From contig NC_088316.1 of NCBI RefSeq assembly GCF_910592395.1, forward strand, positions 17,980,001 to 18,044,000: a stretch of DNA of 64,000 nt, in the 5' to 3' direction. The stretch is from Lineus longissimus. Its lineage: Eukaryota; Nemertea; Pilidiophora; Heteronemertea; Lineidae. Below the pieces are notes generated by a model. The model did no database searches and was not told the origin of the DNA. It saw nothing but the letters and a program-made list of their open reading frames with translations. The position numbers and the translations under genes were made by a program. Positions 35,651-47,059 of this stretch are shown piece by piece; the stretch's first letter is position 1; each line of letters opens with the position of its first letter.

Positions 35651-36150
35651 AGTAAAGGACCGGGAAGAAATATTGTCCAATGTCGGTGCATGGAGATTGT
35701 CATCAATGAAGGCCAAGCTGACATGAATGATGACAGGGGTAGACTTTACTGTCCGTTGTCGATTGAGCGAGTAGTTCATAAAGTACGGGGGAATTTTCGC
35801 TATAATAATGATAGTCGTCCACTAAGAAAGGGGTAGATATTGTTGTGGCTGTCCATTGTCGATTTAGACAGTACTGTTGTCCACATAGGACGGGACAGGC
35901 GTGGTGGAGACCCATTGATGCTGCTGTCCACAATTGAAGGTTTGAATAACGTGACTGTCCACTGTCAACGGAGGCCAATATTGGTTGGTAGAATCCAATG
36001 TCGATGGAGACAGTAGTTCACAAAGGAGGATGGCAGATGTGATTGTGACAATGCCCTGTCAGTGGTTGGAGTCCTCTACAAATGATCAACGTCAAGCTAT
36101 GGAACTATAGCTATGAAAGACCAGACTGTAGGTTGTGACTGGATGGCCAT

Positions 36151-37232
36151 GTTAGGACGAATATAGGACAGTTGTTCTATTTCTAATCGGTCCGTATGAA
36201 CAGAGGGCAGGGGTTATCCAGCGATTCAGGAATGTCTCCGAGCCAAAAAGTACTTAAAACTGCCACATAACGAATCTGCTCAGGAGCAGTCTTGGGAGTG
36301 CGAGTTCTGCGGGCAAGATGCATGTTAGAGCACAATGCATAGGTGCCTTTGTGAATCTTGAGGGGTCGAACTGGGTAAGCCATTGAAGCATATTCATGTC
36401 AACAGTGGACATGAATATCAGGAAGACCTTGGTTTCAGTGGACAACCTTACATGTGTGCTGGTTGATTGTGACATAGCCAGGAGGAGGTCTGTCTCTTTG
36501 TATGATGGTGACTTCAGTGCTTTATTCATGTCTCCACAGGTTTCTGGGGACAGCTCAAAAAAGAAAAATTTTACCTTTGATATCTTTTTATACATTTATT
36601 GACATGATATTGAATACACGTTGATATACATGTATTGAGACAAACACAAGAGATGGTATGAATATACAGAAGCAAAAGATAAAAATAAAATTTGGTCCAG
36701 AGGAGTCAATAGCACTTTCTCTCCTCCAAAGAGCAATGACAGAGGTGATTGAGGACCACATGATTTGGAATGGACAACCAAAAGCACAACTTTGTGACCA
36801 TGATTAGATCGGTACACATTAGTCCTACTGAACAGAGTCTCCTCAGTAAACAGGGAGGATGTAAGACAGTCAAAGACATGTACATGTGTCCTGGTTAAGA
36901 TTTTCCATTGATTCTGAGGGGATACATCACCAATATCCATAATGTCATTGATTGTAACACATCATATCACTGAATCACTTAGCGAGACATAATCGTCAGC
37001 AGATAATTCACATATCCTTTCGACTGAATGGCAGACACCTCGTACTTGAAATTCCAGTTGTTGGTCGTCCAAATGCTGAGAAAGCTGCAGTTCAACATTC
37101 ATTTTCACAGTTCTTTGTTGCTAGGGGTCTCAATTCCAACACATGCTTTGAATCACTATTATTCGTTACAACTCGCTTTCAGAACTGACTCGAGACTTGC
37201 ATCAAGGCATGTCTCGCTGGAGATGACTTGCT
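36151..37232 (-). other. 3' flank and 3' UTR of RanGAP1
   Basis: No coding exon. AATAAA on the minus strand lies at 36595-36600, about 630 bases after the RanGAP1 stop. A perfect 10-bp inverted repeat with a 7-base loop (TATTCATGTC / GACATGAATA) lies at 36391-36417, beyond that signal. Confidence 0.5.
36595..36600 (-). promoter_or_regulatory. candidate poly(A) signal of RanGAP1
   Basis: AATAAA on the minus strand, the first clear one downstream of the stop codon at 37233-37235. Confidence 0.45.
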
Positions 37233-40200
37233 TCAGAACTGATATAGGACTTGCATCAAGGCATGCCTGGCTTTGGCACACTTGTCTAGTTTGGGGTTGG
37301 GCCTGAAACGAATGAAAAACAATCAAAATATGTGATTTAAAATGCTATGATTGGGCTGAAGATGGGGTCAGCTTGCCAATGAACTCAACTGGGGCCTACA
37401 TGTAAGTCAACAGTCAGTAGTGGCAAAAATGCTTATCCTACCTGGGAGGAGGAATACTTAGGTGTCATCTTTAAATCACTTACTTTGATAGAAAGAGCTG
37501 AAGAACATCCCTGGAAACTTTGGGGAAGTAGGACTGCTTGACCACATGTGACATTATGAGCAATGGTCCGGTAAGGTCGTAGTTGTATGTGATTTTGTCC
37601 TCACCCTGAAATCATATAGACACCAAATTGAAACAACTGACCTCATGATAATTAGCAAAAGTGACATGCTGTACGGATAAGCAGAATTGTCAAGACTTGA
37701 CGTTAGTTGATATCATCATTGAATTTGGAAGTTGTCAATCAGTATGTTCAGACGATGACTCTTGCTACATGACATTGTGATCGTTCTCCTGCCTTTAGTC
37801 TTCCTATAAATTCCAAGTGTCGTTCTAAACAGCCAATAGTGAGCCCCATCTATCTAATACTACATATTTGTTTTTTACCTTGAGCAGTCCAAGTCGTACT
37901 AAAATAACGTTGGTTGCCAAAATGGCTGTCGTGTCTTTATTGTTGCCTTCGTACAGTTTGTGTAATAAAGCATCTGGAAAGGAGCAATTAGAAATTAATC
38001 AATTCGGCAAAAGGTAAAAACTGATTTCCTTGGAGAAATTTCACTGGGTCGAGGTCTGGACCAATGAGAGCTTGTTTTGCCATTTGGACATTGGGGTGTC
38101 AGGATCGCAAATTTAAGGACTTATATGCATGAGAACAAGTAGGTCACTCGACTTGCACTCCTGGTGATTAAGGATTCACTTAAGGAATCCAGCAAATTCA
38201 CTACGATCATATTTGGGATGCAATATAAGTTGCCTACCTGCACATTCGGCAGCTGCCTCTCTTGTCTTCTCACCATCCACTTTCACAACTGAGCTTATCT
38301 GTAATTAGATATTGACATAGAGTTACATCAAGGCATTAACAAGTAAGAAAAGATCCTGATTGGAAGACATGTATATATGATCAGGGGTCAACATATCATT
38401 GCTGAAGGGCCGACATAACATGGGTGTTGTCACAGCTGTCCTCCTTTAATCATTCATCCCATTAGTCTTGAATGCCATGTTGTGTGGTTTTTCTGTTATA
38501 ATAATGAGATCATAAATCAACTGTTCTTACCCTGATAAATGTATGTACCATCTTTTCCACATTTTCTAAATCGTCCTTCAATTCTTCTGTAAGCTTTCGC
38601 GCCCTGTCAGGTCCAAGGCCCAATAATCTTTCTTCTGTTGGCAGCAAGAGGAAGTCTTTCGCCGTAACATTCTGAAAAAGATTTCCAGAGGGTAAAGGCT
38701 GCATGAAGTTCACGAGTTCCAGTGTTGCTCAGTGAATTCTCAGTGTAACTGTTAGTAGAAATATCAGCCAATTACCCCATCTTGAAGGGTAATCATCACA
38801 CAATGACCCAAATGTCAACATTTCCACTCAATCAAGAGATTCTGTGGGGATACTGTTTTTTTCGTCTTCCTGTGGCAATATCTGTTCTTTGAGGACAGAT
38901 TATCAGCAGGTCGTCCAAATACTATCTTTATCTTGTCGGCCCCTTGAGAAATAATTCAAACAGCCCTTTCCATGTGTTTGTTTCAGCTACATGTTACTTT
39001 GGATATTTTGAACAAGGAAGGAAATGACAATATCGTATCTGATCAAAACTTGAGGTTTATTGTCGATCTTAAAACATTGGCCTAGACTAACAAAATACAT
39101 GTACTCATGATGGGTGTATACTGCCCTGAGGTGCAAAGGTGCCTCGACATGTAATGTTAAAATGGCCTTGATGATACACACGTCTGCATGAAGCAGACCA
39201 GTTAGTTAGTCACCAAGTATTAAAAATCACCACCCAATTATTATGATAAAAGCAAAATAACATCACAAGAGACAAATTCCTATACAAATAAAAAGTTGTA
39301 GATGCATGATCATGAGATAAGATGTCTTTGGCAAACATACACATCTGGAACAATTTTGATATTTCATTCCATCATGTCTGTTATTGGTCGAGCAAAGGTA
39401 CACGGAATAACCAAACATCGTATTAATTGAACAGGGCCCGATATGGTGATAACAAGCATTAAGCTCTGAATTCCATGAAATATCACAACTTATATCACAG
39501 CTGCACGTCTTAAGATTTAGAAAGTCAAATGGAAGTGACTGTGGGCGCAGTCAGAACTCAGAATTTGCTATTTATATCCAAATTTATCATTCGACTCCTC
39601 TGTCCATGTCCCCAACTAGCTAACTTTGAATGTTAAGTCAGATGCAATTGATAAAATTGTCTTTGAAATCCATCGCAGAACCTAGTTTTTGAGTTGAGGA
39701 GAATCGAGGAATGGATCACTTTCACAGTGTATGGTATTTGCCCTGTTAAACGACATTAGACATATCCAGGAATTGTTCACAGCGCTAAATTTTCGAGTTG
39801 AGAGGCCAAATCAGATGTGTTCTGAAACGAGGAGGGGAAACACTGAATTAGCCCAAGAAGTGAAATCGGCAAATACCGTGATTGTAAAGCGATTTCATTG
39901 TGACAGGAAATGTGCCAAAACAGGAGACCCTCTATAACTATAAGGTCTCCATTGTGCTAAGTTTCCAAAGAGCATTCCCCTCCTCAATTCAATACAAATA
40001 AGAAACAGAAATAGAAGGACACAATTATGCTATACTTTCTTCAATTGAGTTGCGAGTAACATCAGCTAAATACTTAGCTACACAGACATGCAATGGACTC
40101 ATGTAATTCAACTCACCAAGTCAGGCTTCAATTCAATAGCTTTTCCCTCGACGCGTAGAGCAGGATCAGGCATCACATCTCCCTCTTGGTCATCCTTGGC

Positions 40201-43200
40201 GCTCTCATCCTGCCCATCATCATCATCATCATCATCAGTCAGCTCATCATCATCACCTTCGTCATCTGTGCCCTCATCGTCACTGAAAATACAAAGATTT
40301 TCGACTCAAAATTACAAGAGAAATCCCAGCGAAGTGCATCAGGTGACCATGCATCATCCTTGTAGGCAGAATCTGAACACTACATGTAGGTTGACGTTTG
40401 CCCAAGTTGATTACAACCAAGTCTTAGAAGTGTTCATGTCCTGGCTGATGTCCTATTGTGAACAAGACAGAGGAGGTATCATAAAAATTTAGGAGGTCAT
40501 TAGGAAAGGTGGACCTCACCGATCAGGGACCACAATGACAACAAAACTTTTACTTACCTCAGCGAGTCCAGACATCCTTTTTTACCATGCTTTTCAGCTA
40601 TACACTTAACCCTTTCAACACCAGCTTCGCCCAATTGATTTGCTAGAAAGGATAACAAATTAATCAATTGATTGCAGTTTTTAGACACGGGCTGGTCAGG
40701 GGCGTCACCTGAACACAATGCACTGTAGTGAGATGGGACTTGAAAAACACTTCGATCACTGTAACTATTACAATGAGGTTGCACTGCATTTGACTATCTT
40801 CTAAGGTTCTTAACTTCTCAATGTGAGCTTCTTCATGATCCAGGAGAGTCACTAATTTTGGCCACTTACATCCTAGTTCTAGTTTGTCAAATGCTTCCTT
40901 TCCTTGCAGAGCTTCCGCAGCAAACTTGGCACCTCGCTTCCCTATCTCATTACCAGATAAAATCAATTCCTGAAAGATGAAGGAAGGTAACTGATTTTCA
41001 TGAAGTATGTAATTGAAGCAAGCCAGTGCCAGGACTTAAATAAAGCTCTGATAACTGCTGTGCATTCCAAACTAATAGTGTATGCATGCACCAAATGGTA
41101 CCAAAAATATTTACAGGAAGAAACCCACATGATGGACATCCCACACAATTGCGCATATGGAATAAAAACACCATGATCCCTTACCCTAAGTTTTTTATGA
41201 GTGCCATTTATTGCCTTGGCAATGTCTCTAACACCTTTGGACCGCACTAAACAATCACCAAAGTTGATCACTTCAAGTTCTTGGAGGTGAGGAATGGCCT
41301 GAAAGACAAAGGAAACTATAAGATCAGCTGAGGTGGACATCTCCTGAACACTGCCAATGTACGGACATGGCCATTCTTAGTCTGCTCCATCATGGTTCTG
41401 CTAGAGTTAGGACTAATACGATGTTTAGGATGGAATCTTCTTATCTCTGAAATGTTCTAGTAACAGCCCAAGCTGTCTTTACAACCGTCTACTGGCTACA
41501 TATCCATGCCAGAAGAGATCATCAGCATCAAAATGATGGAACATTCCCTCACACAAATATATTGTCCGATGGACAGTTTGATGATATGAAGTCTTAAAAA
41601 ACTTACTCTGGCAATCGCATTTGCACCAGCAGCTGTGAAAATATTGTCGTTAAGATTTAACACTTTGAGGTTTTTACATTCTGCAAAGGCGTCTGCCAGG
41701 GCTTCGATACCTTCATGTTGGATACCATTCTGGGGCATGGCCACATGTTCCAAACTTCCCATCGCCTGAAATTAGATGATTAAAATATGTGAGATCTAAA
41801 GATCGTCAATCAAAAGATACCATTTTTACCAAAATTTATCAACGCCTATGAGCTTGTTCATAAAATGAGTTAATACCTTGAATGCCTCTGCTAGAGCTGT
41901 TGCTCCCGGATTTTCCAATCGATTCCTCCCAGATATGAACACCTTCAGTGCCAGAGGACGACCAGCTGCAGAACTGGCCTTGTGACATTCTAATAAACTC
42001 TCCGCCAACATCTGCAATATCATAAATGTTCAAATTTAGTTGATCAAAAATCCTATTTTTTGGACTTACAATCATGACCAAGTGCCCTCCACTCATTCCT
42101 TTGCCTTGGTAAGGTGGTTAAGCTTGATCAGGGTCGAGTTTTTCACAACAACTTTTTTCACTGATGCTAGATTAAGTGAAGGAGATAATGATGTGATGAT
42201 GAAGGCTTCTACTAGTCAATACGAGATGACATTTCCTTTTTGAGTAGAAAGGTTATGTTTCACTTCAAAACGTACCTTTCCTCCTGTAACACCTAAGCCA
42301 TTATTGTTAAGTTTCAGTTCCTTTAACGTATAGCAGCTTTCACTTTTGATAAAATCTTTAAAACCTTCTACACCATTTGGACCAAATGCGTTGTCACTGA
42401 GGTTGAGTTCGACAAGTCCAGCACCTGACCTCGTAATGCCACCACATAGATATTTCTGGAATAGAAATTGAAAATAATCGGGACTACACCCCAACACCGG
42501 TCTCGCCTTTTATAATGGGCAAACATATCTTATGCCTGTCATACATACATTTTCTTTGATAGTGACATATTAGGGAAACGATGTCACCATGAATCAACAC
42601 GTTTTTATCAAAGTTCTGATTCCTTTTTGGAAGGTCAGAAGGTCCATTCAAAGTGCCCCTCGTAATCTTTGATAAGCCCAGCAATTGGGTACATCTTGGT
42701 GAAAATACTTACGAGTGCCTGTGGAATCTCAGATTTAAGCCTCCCAGTGAACATATCACTCCATAGAGCTCTCTAAAAGTAAAATGATGAGCAGAATGTA
42801 ACAACAGATTTACAAGTGAAAATGGATCACCACCACTTGGCCCAAACCTTCCACAGACTGAATATAAAACTTCTTTGAAAAGAGCAGTCTAAAACAAAAG
42901 ATGTTGCATTCTGGACTGACATTTATTGAAATATGGACAGACATGATAGATACAATAGACTGCGACACAATCCAAACTCACTTTGAATTCTGGATGACCT
43001 TCCAATGCCTCTCCAATGACTTTCGCAGCTTCACAGCCCATTGTGTTCCCCTCCATTTGTAGGGCTGTCATCACAGGCGCTTCCTTGATTGTTTTAACTA
43101 TCTCTTTTGCTGGAAATGATATAGGAGATGGTTACCTTGCATTTTTCAAAAGACGTGAGTCGTGACTCGGTGACGGTCAGGCAGTTTCAATGTATATGTT

Positions 43201-46005
43201 AGAACACTGTGTGGTACTTGCTAGTATTGAGCATTTACTGCCTTATAAATGACGTGCAATGCATTGTAGTAGGGGTTTACTGTCGTTTCGCTACATTGCC
43301 AGTTCGCTACCAGTCGTTTCGCTACATGTGGCGGTCGTTTCGTTACATGGTAGGTCGTTTCGCTACATGGGTGGAGTCGTTTCGCTACATGATGGGTACG
43401 GTCGTTTCGTTACATGGAGGGCGTTTCGCTACATGGGTGGAGTCGTTTCGCGACATGGATGTAGGTCATTTCGCGACATGGATGTAGGTCGTTTCGCTAC
43501 ATTATTCCCCTATTACTCCCTAAGTTTGTGCTAAACTCCGGGCTAAATATATGTTGTGAATTTAGGGAAAAAATGCTCGAGTATAGTACAATTACAGATT
43601 CGTCTTCGGGTAATCATCATTATCATCATCATCATCATCATCATCATCATTATCATCATCATTATTCACGGCGTAGTAACCAAATTTGATTTTTGCCGTT
43701 TGAAGCTGTTTGAAGGGCGACCGGCAAAGTTTAAACGTGGCATCAGCGTACCAGGTCTTTGCTTTACTCAGGAGGTGGATTTGTTCATCTGTTGCGAAGA
43801 TGAAATGCCGGCGATCTCGGACATTGATGTCAGCTTTAAAAAAATTTTCAGCGACGCGGTCCTCTTGGAGCTCAAATTCCAAGTCTGTGGGATCTTGCGG
43901 GCGATTCTTCTGGCGAAAGCGATTAGTTGCTCTGGTTAAGCAGCTCATTTTCGGTAGCGAAGGACATGGGCCTGAGTTCACGTGCTCAAGAAGGACTTCA
44001 GTCACAATAGCGGATGCTGACTTGTACACGTTTTCGGCGGCTTTTTCTTTCATGGACGCGGTTATCTTGGAGACGACTGCTGCACCTGGTTGTGCTTGAT
44101 GGTTATGCGCATTTCTCCCGACAATAAATTGGTCCCCCTTCTGTGTCACCATAGCGCGACACGGATTATGCTTCGGCCGGATCGTGCATTGCCAATCAGT
44201 TGTAATATTGTTATTACGACGGCGCATAACGTTGTACGTGTAACCGTGGCTGTCAATCAATTTGTTTCTTGACCGTTTAGTCCCGACGTCAACGATTTGA
44301 AACGTCAATTCGAAGTCTTCCGCGGCCGGCGAAATTGAACTAGGTTCCTCAATGGATGATTCATTTATCTCCGGAATTCGTACGTCAGGTCGAAAATTGT
44401 ATGTCTGATCCCCGCGTGGTAAAGTCTCGTCTTCGAGCAGTGTGGAGGCATGCGTAGGCGATGGTGGAGTTATGTCCCGGAATAGGTACATACTGACGTT
44501 GGCGGTGGGGTCAGGTGAGGCGGCGGCGGAAATCTCCCGCATAGGTGGCGATGGACTTTCGCATAGTGTAGTAGAGACGTCCATGTCCATCATTGGTGGT
44601 GGATTTTCGCGTGGCGTAGTGACGTCCGCGGTGCCAGTGGAGTCAGGTGAGTCGTCTATCATGGGTGGTGGACTTTGGCGAAGAGGATTAGTGACGACGT
44701 CGGCGGTGGGGTCAGAGACGGCGGAGATGTCAATCGTTGGCGGTGCCGGTGGGTCAGCAGTAGTCGGACTTGATGTCATCACTTTGCGCTTGCGCTTGTT
44801 GGGCTGTTCGTCGTGGACCAAGGTTCCTTTTCGCTTGTTGTCAACTTTTAGGAGAGGCACAAAATGGCTGGGAGTCCATGTTCCGCGATTAAACGCAGCA
44901 CTTCCAGAGGACCAGAGGATGTGAATGGCAGCATTCGTTCCCCTGTTCTTTGAAGTTCGCGGAACAAACGTCGTGCTGAGGCGGCGTACAGCAGGGTCCA
45001 TATGACCATTCATTGGCGGAAACATGGATACAATCGAGCGGCCGACCACTGAGGCGAGAGCGTGAAAACACCACGCGGAAGATTCGTTGCGTCGGAGGCA
45101 GTCAGAACAGGCGTCATCAAAACTTTGGGTGAGCGCGTCCCATACCGGATCAAAATTCTGTTTGATGTAGAAATCGCGGTGAAGAATTAACTCAATGGCC
45201 GTTCTTACGCGCAGCTCGGGGGTTTTAGAGAGACTCGTATCTCCGCAGAGCGCTACTGATACCGCGTGATAGAGACAATCCCCATCACCAGGAATGCTGA
45301 CAGGTAGCCTGTTTCGCACTCCCCCACTCTTCTCCAAGATACGCTGTGCGTTTGTGTCGATAGCGTGTACGTTTTCTTGGTACATAGGAGTAAAGCCTTG
45401 GGGCGGTACGGCAATCGGGCCGACATTTCGGCGCAGGAGAATTTGCTCACGTCTTGCTGCTGCCCTCAGGAGGTCAGAGGTGATGCTAAATTGGTGATAA
45501 TAAATTTGTAGTCACCACCGGGAATTATAGTAGGGTAAAATAGAGTAAAAATAATGACTCCACCCATATAGCGAAACGACCTACGATGTAGCGATATGAC
45601 CTACATCCATGTCGCGAAACGACTCCACCCATGTAGCGAAACGCCCTCCATGTAACGAAACGACCGTACCCATCATGTAGCGAAACGACTCCACCCATGT
45701 AGCGAAACGACCTACCATGTAACGAAACGACCGCCACATGTAGCGAAACGACTGGTAGCGAACTGGCAATGCAGCGAAACAGCCTGATACCGTAGTAGGC
45801 CTACAATGTAGTGCGTGTGCTGTAGTGACTTTTATAGTGTATGTTGTGATTATGTACACAATTCATGACTGGGTGCCTTCATGACTTTCCTACCATCATT
45901 TTCGGTGTTCAATTTTAGCCCTTTTCCGGCAAAACTGATCTCTTTCTTCTCTTCCACAGTTGTCTTTGACAACTGTTCTGTCAAACTATTCACATCAGAT
46001 GACAT
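37233..46005 (-). CDS. RANGAP1: Ran GTPase-activating protein 1 (RanGAP1)
   Basis: Stimulates GTP hydrolysis by Ran in the cytoplasm and at the nuclear pore, maintaining the Ran-GTP gradient for nuclear transport. Fifteen exons in reading order: 45894-46005, 42982-43109, 42713-42772, 42276-42455, 41877-42011, 41607-41765, 41185-41298, 40870-40969, 40558-40642, 40117-40282, 38531-38671, 38238-38298, 37879-37973, 37484-37605, 37233-37302. Phases agree; 575 aa against 587 in human. Residues about 20-355 are leucine-rich repeats with family words [44 protein letters not shown] and [14 protein letters not shown]. Exon 10 (358-413) is an acidic D/E-rich linker, shorter than in mammals. The C-terminal domain ([17 protein letters not shown] to LMQVLYQF) includes LKGE at 511-514, matching the SUMO consensus at the place where vertebrate RanGAP1 is sumoylated. 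Intron 1 carries a whole Mutator-like transposon. Confidence 0.96.
43266..43273. repeat. target-site duplication of the MULE, left copy
   Basis: GTAGTAGG, identical to 45792-45799. Confidence 0.7.
43592..45385 (-). CDS. transposon protein: OTU-type cysteine protease + FLYWCH zinc finger + truncated MULE transposase
   Basis: 597-aa uninterrupted frame from the ATG at 45383-45385 (open frame without Met extends to about 45510). OTU-like domain at about 28-180: GDGDC with Cys37 and a later SHFVPL with His174, the expected catalytic pair, plus [13 protein letters not shown] proline-rich linker with a basic cluster (PNKRKRK, possible nuclear signal) follows. FLYWCH zinc finger at about 355-425: [13 protein letters not shown], and a final HNH. 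The start of a MULE transposase comes next ([34 protein letters not shown]) with only the first acidic residue of the catalytic triad. The frame then runs into an Asp repeat coded by (CAT)n and ends [12 protein letters not shown] peptidases cleave ubiquitin conjugates; why a transposon carries one is unknown. No introns and no stop codons before the deletion point. Confidence 0.85.
   Translation of the reverse strand: MYQENVHAIDTNAQRILEKSGGVRNRLPVSIPGDGDCLYHAVSVALCGDTSLSKTPELRVRTAIELILHRDFYIKQNFDPVWDALTQSFDDACSDCLRRNESSAWCFHALASVVGRSIVSMFPPMNGHMDPAVRRLSTTFVPRTSKNRGTNAAIHILWSSGSAAFNRGTWTPSHFVPLLKVDNKRKGTLVHDEQPNKRKRKVMTSSPTTADPPAPPTIDISAVSDPTADVVTNPLRQSPPPMIDDSPDSTGTADVTTPRENPPPMMDMDVSTTLCESPSPPMREISAAASPDPTANVSMYLFRDITPPSPTHASTLLEDETLPRGDQTYNFRPDVRIPEINESSIEEPSSISPAAEDFELTFQIVDVGTKRSRNKLIDSHGYTYNVMRRRNNNITTDWQCTIRPKHNPCRAMVTQKGDQFIVGRNAHNHQAQPGAAVVSKITASMKEKAAENVYKSASAIVTEVLLEHVNSGPCPSLPKMSCLTRATNRFRQKNRPQDPTDLEFELQEDRVAENFFKADINVRDRRHFIFATDEQIHLLSKAKTWYADATFKLCRSPFKQLQTAKIKFGYYAVNNDDDNDDDDDDDDDNDDYPKTNL
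43616..43678. repeat. (CAT)n microsatellite
   Basis: Run of CAT/TAT triplets read as poly-Asp on the minus strand. It marks the point where the transposase frame leaves homologous sequence. Confidence 0.85.
45792..45799. repeat. target-site duplication of the MULE, right copy
   Basis: GTAGTAGG, identical to 43266-43273; length fits the 8-10 bp typical for Mutator-like elements. Confidence 0.7.
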
Positions 46006-46715
46006 ATTTGCGTTTGTTATTGTATAAAAGTGATGTTTTTTGAATAAAATCGAAAAACCAATTTCGAAATGCGGTTGGTGTTGCCGTTGTTGACTACATA
46101 AACACGGAGTAACAGTTTCCTCATCGGCCGCCACCTACTACTGTTAATACTGTAAAACCAGACAGGATCTGTCTCAACCTTCTGGAGACAGGGTCTCGGT
46201 GGTGCCATATGCAATGATTAAAACACAGGTCGTTTCATCTGCAAAGACTCATGGGCAGGTTGGACGATCGAGCGTTTTTTCTCTCTTGATGGATCACTGA
46301 TAATATTTTTATTTTGACCACCGGCACGCGTTGCTGCTGCTGGTGCCGGTACTGCTGCGACCACGTGCGGCCCCGACGTTCACCATGACTGTGTATATAT
46401 TCTAACTACAAGCCTGGTATCACTTTTCTCAAGCACCTTCAAAGTTTGAACAGCATTTTGTACTTATGCCATTAAATGGATTGATATGTCACCCCGATGC
46501 TAGTACCGTATGTTGACGAGCTCTCGGACCCGCCTCAATTAAGCGTGGGCGACATACTATCGATTGAACGCCGAGAAAACGCAGTGATGATTGTCTTTGC
46601 GTAAGGTTTTCATATTCACAGCTCGTTCAGAGAACTGTTGTGCGGTATCCAATAGAATTGATGAGATTTCGATTCGATACGAGGTGGAATTATTTCTCGC
46701 TTTTGTCTTCCGAAC

Positions 46716-46954
46716 ATGACTTCAGATTACAATTGGACCTCAAATTCAACACAGGTGAGCAGTTAGTACGTTCATTTAAAATTTTAAGGCTATTTTAAAA
46801 ATTTCCTATATCATGAAAATTCGTCGTGATACGTTGTCTTAACTGGCCGGGTATGAATAGGCCAATTCTAATTTTATTTGCTTAGTCCGCCTTGTCCTTG
46901 AAGGTCAGTGCCCTACAGTCTCCTCTGAATGGCGATATAGCGCTTGGGTTAGTG
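46716..46954 (+). CDS. possible first two exons of an unidentified gene
   Basis: Candidate exon 1 at 46716-46754 reads MTSDYNWTSNSTQ and ends at CAG|GTGAGC. Candidate exon 2 at 46904-46954 starts after a weak acceptor (CCTTGAAG), reads VSALQSPLNGDIALGLV, and ends GTG|GTAAGT; both are phase 0. NWT and NST are N-glycosylation sequons, which would suit an extracellular N-terminus. No later exon was found and the second acceptor is poor, so this may be chance. If real, the gene is head to head with RanGAP1, 710 bases away. Confidence 0.28.
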
Positions 46955-47059
46955 GTAAGTCTGTCCTTATACATCTATAATGTGGGTTGGTTGCGCCATA
47001 CGCCCAATCACCCCCGGAAGAAAGAGGACTGGGTAACGCTGCCCAATCTGTTGATAGTT

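Larger units (their letters stand above)
32280..36150. repeat. ~3.9-kb diverged minisatellite block
   Basis: Dozens of imperfect copies of a unit of roughly 60-75 bases built from GTTGTGACTGTCCACTGTCGATGG, AGACAGTCGTCCACAAAGGACG and GGGCAGATATG. Units are too diverged for a strict period. GACTGTC and GACAGTC in one unit can pair, so each unit can form a small hairpin. No convincing coding exon occurs in the block. It separates ALG5 from the end of RanGAP1. Confidence 0.85.
43274..45791 (-). mobile_element. Mutator-like (MULE/Phantom-type) DNA transposon, internally deleted
   Basis: 2518-bp element in RanGAP1 intron 1. Long terminal inverted repeats (about 43274-43502 and 45556-45791) are almost identical and consist of about ten copies of GTCGTTTCGCTACATGG-type words. 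The outermost bases pair as GGTTTAC... against GGTATCA.... An 8-base direct repeat GTAGTAGG flanks it (43266-43273, 45792-45799). One long reading frame on the minus strand codes for an OTU/FLYWCH/partial transposase protein. The catalytic 3' half of the transposase is absent, so the copy cannot move by itself. The similarity of its two ends suggests a recent insertion or conversion. Confidence 0.88.

Noticed and set aside
36254-36602. Overlapping frames on both strands just beyond RanGAP1
   Set aside because: No similarity; partly produced by the inverted repeat at 36391-36417.
43209-43534. Open frames rich in RYM/FRYM words near 43.3 and 45.7 kb
   Set aside because: They are translations of the tandem words in the transposon's inverted ends.
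44442-44924. 160-codon frame on the plus strand opposite the OTU gene
   Set aside because: Shadow of the minus-strand frame, low-complexity Gly/Ser/Val, no domain.
46925-47020. tRNA-like words (GGGTTAGTGGTAAG ... GGGTTGGTTGCG)
   Set aside because: No acceptor stem or proper B box; overlaps the possible mini-exon; resemblance is too weak.
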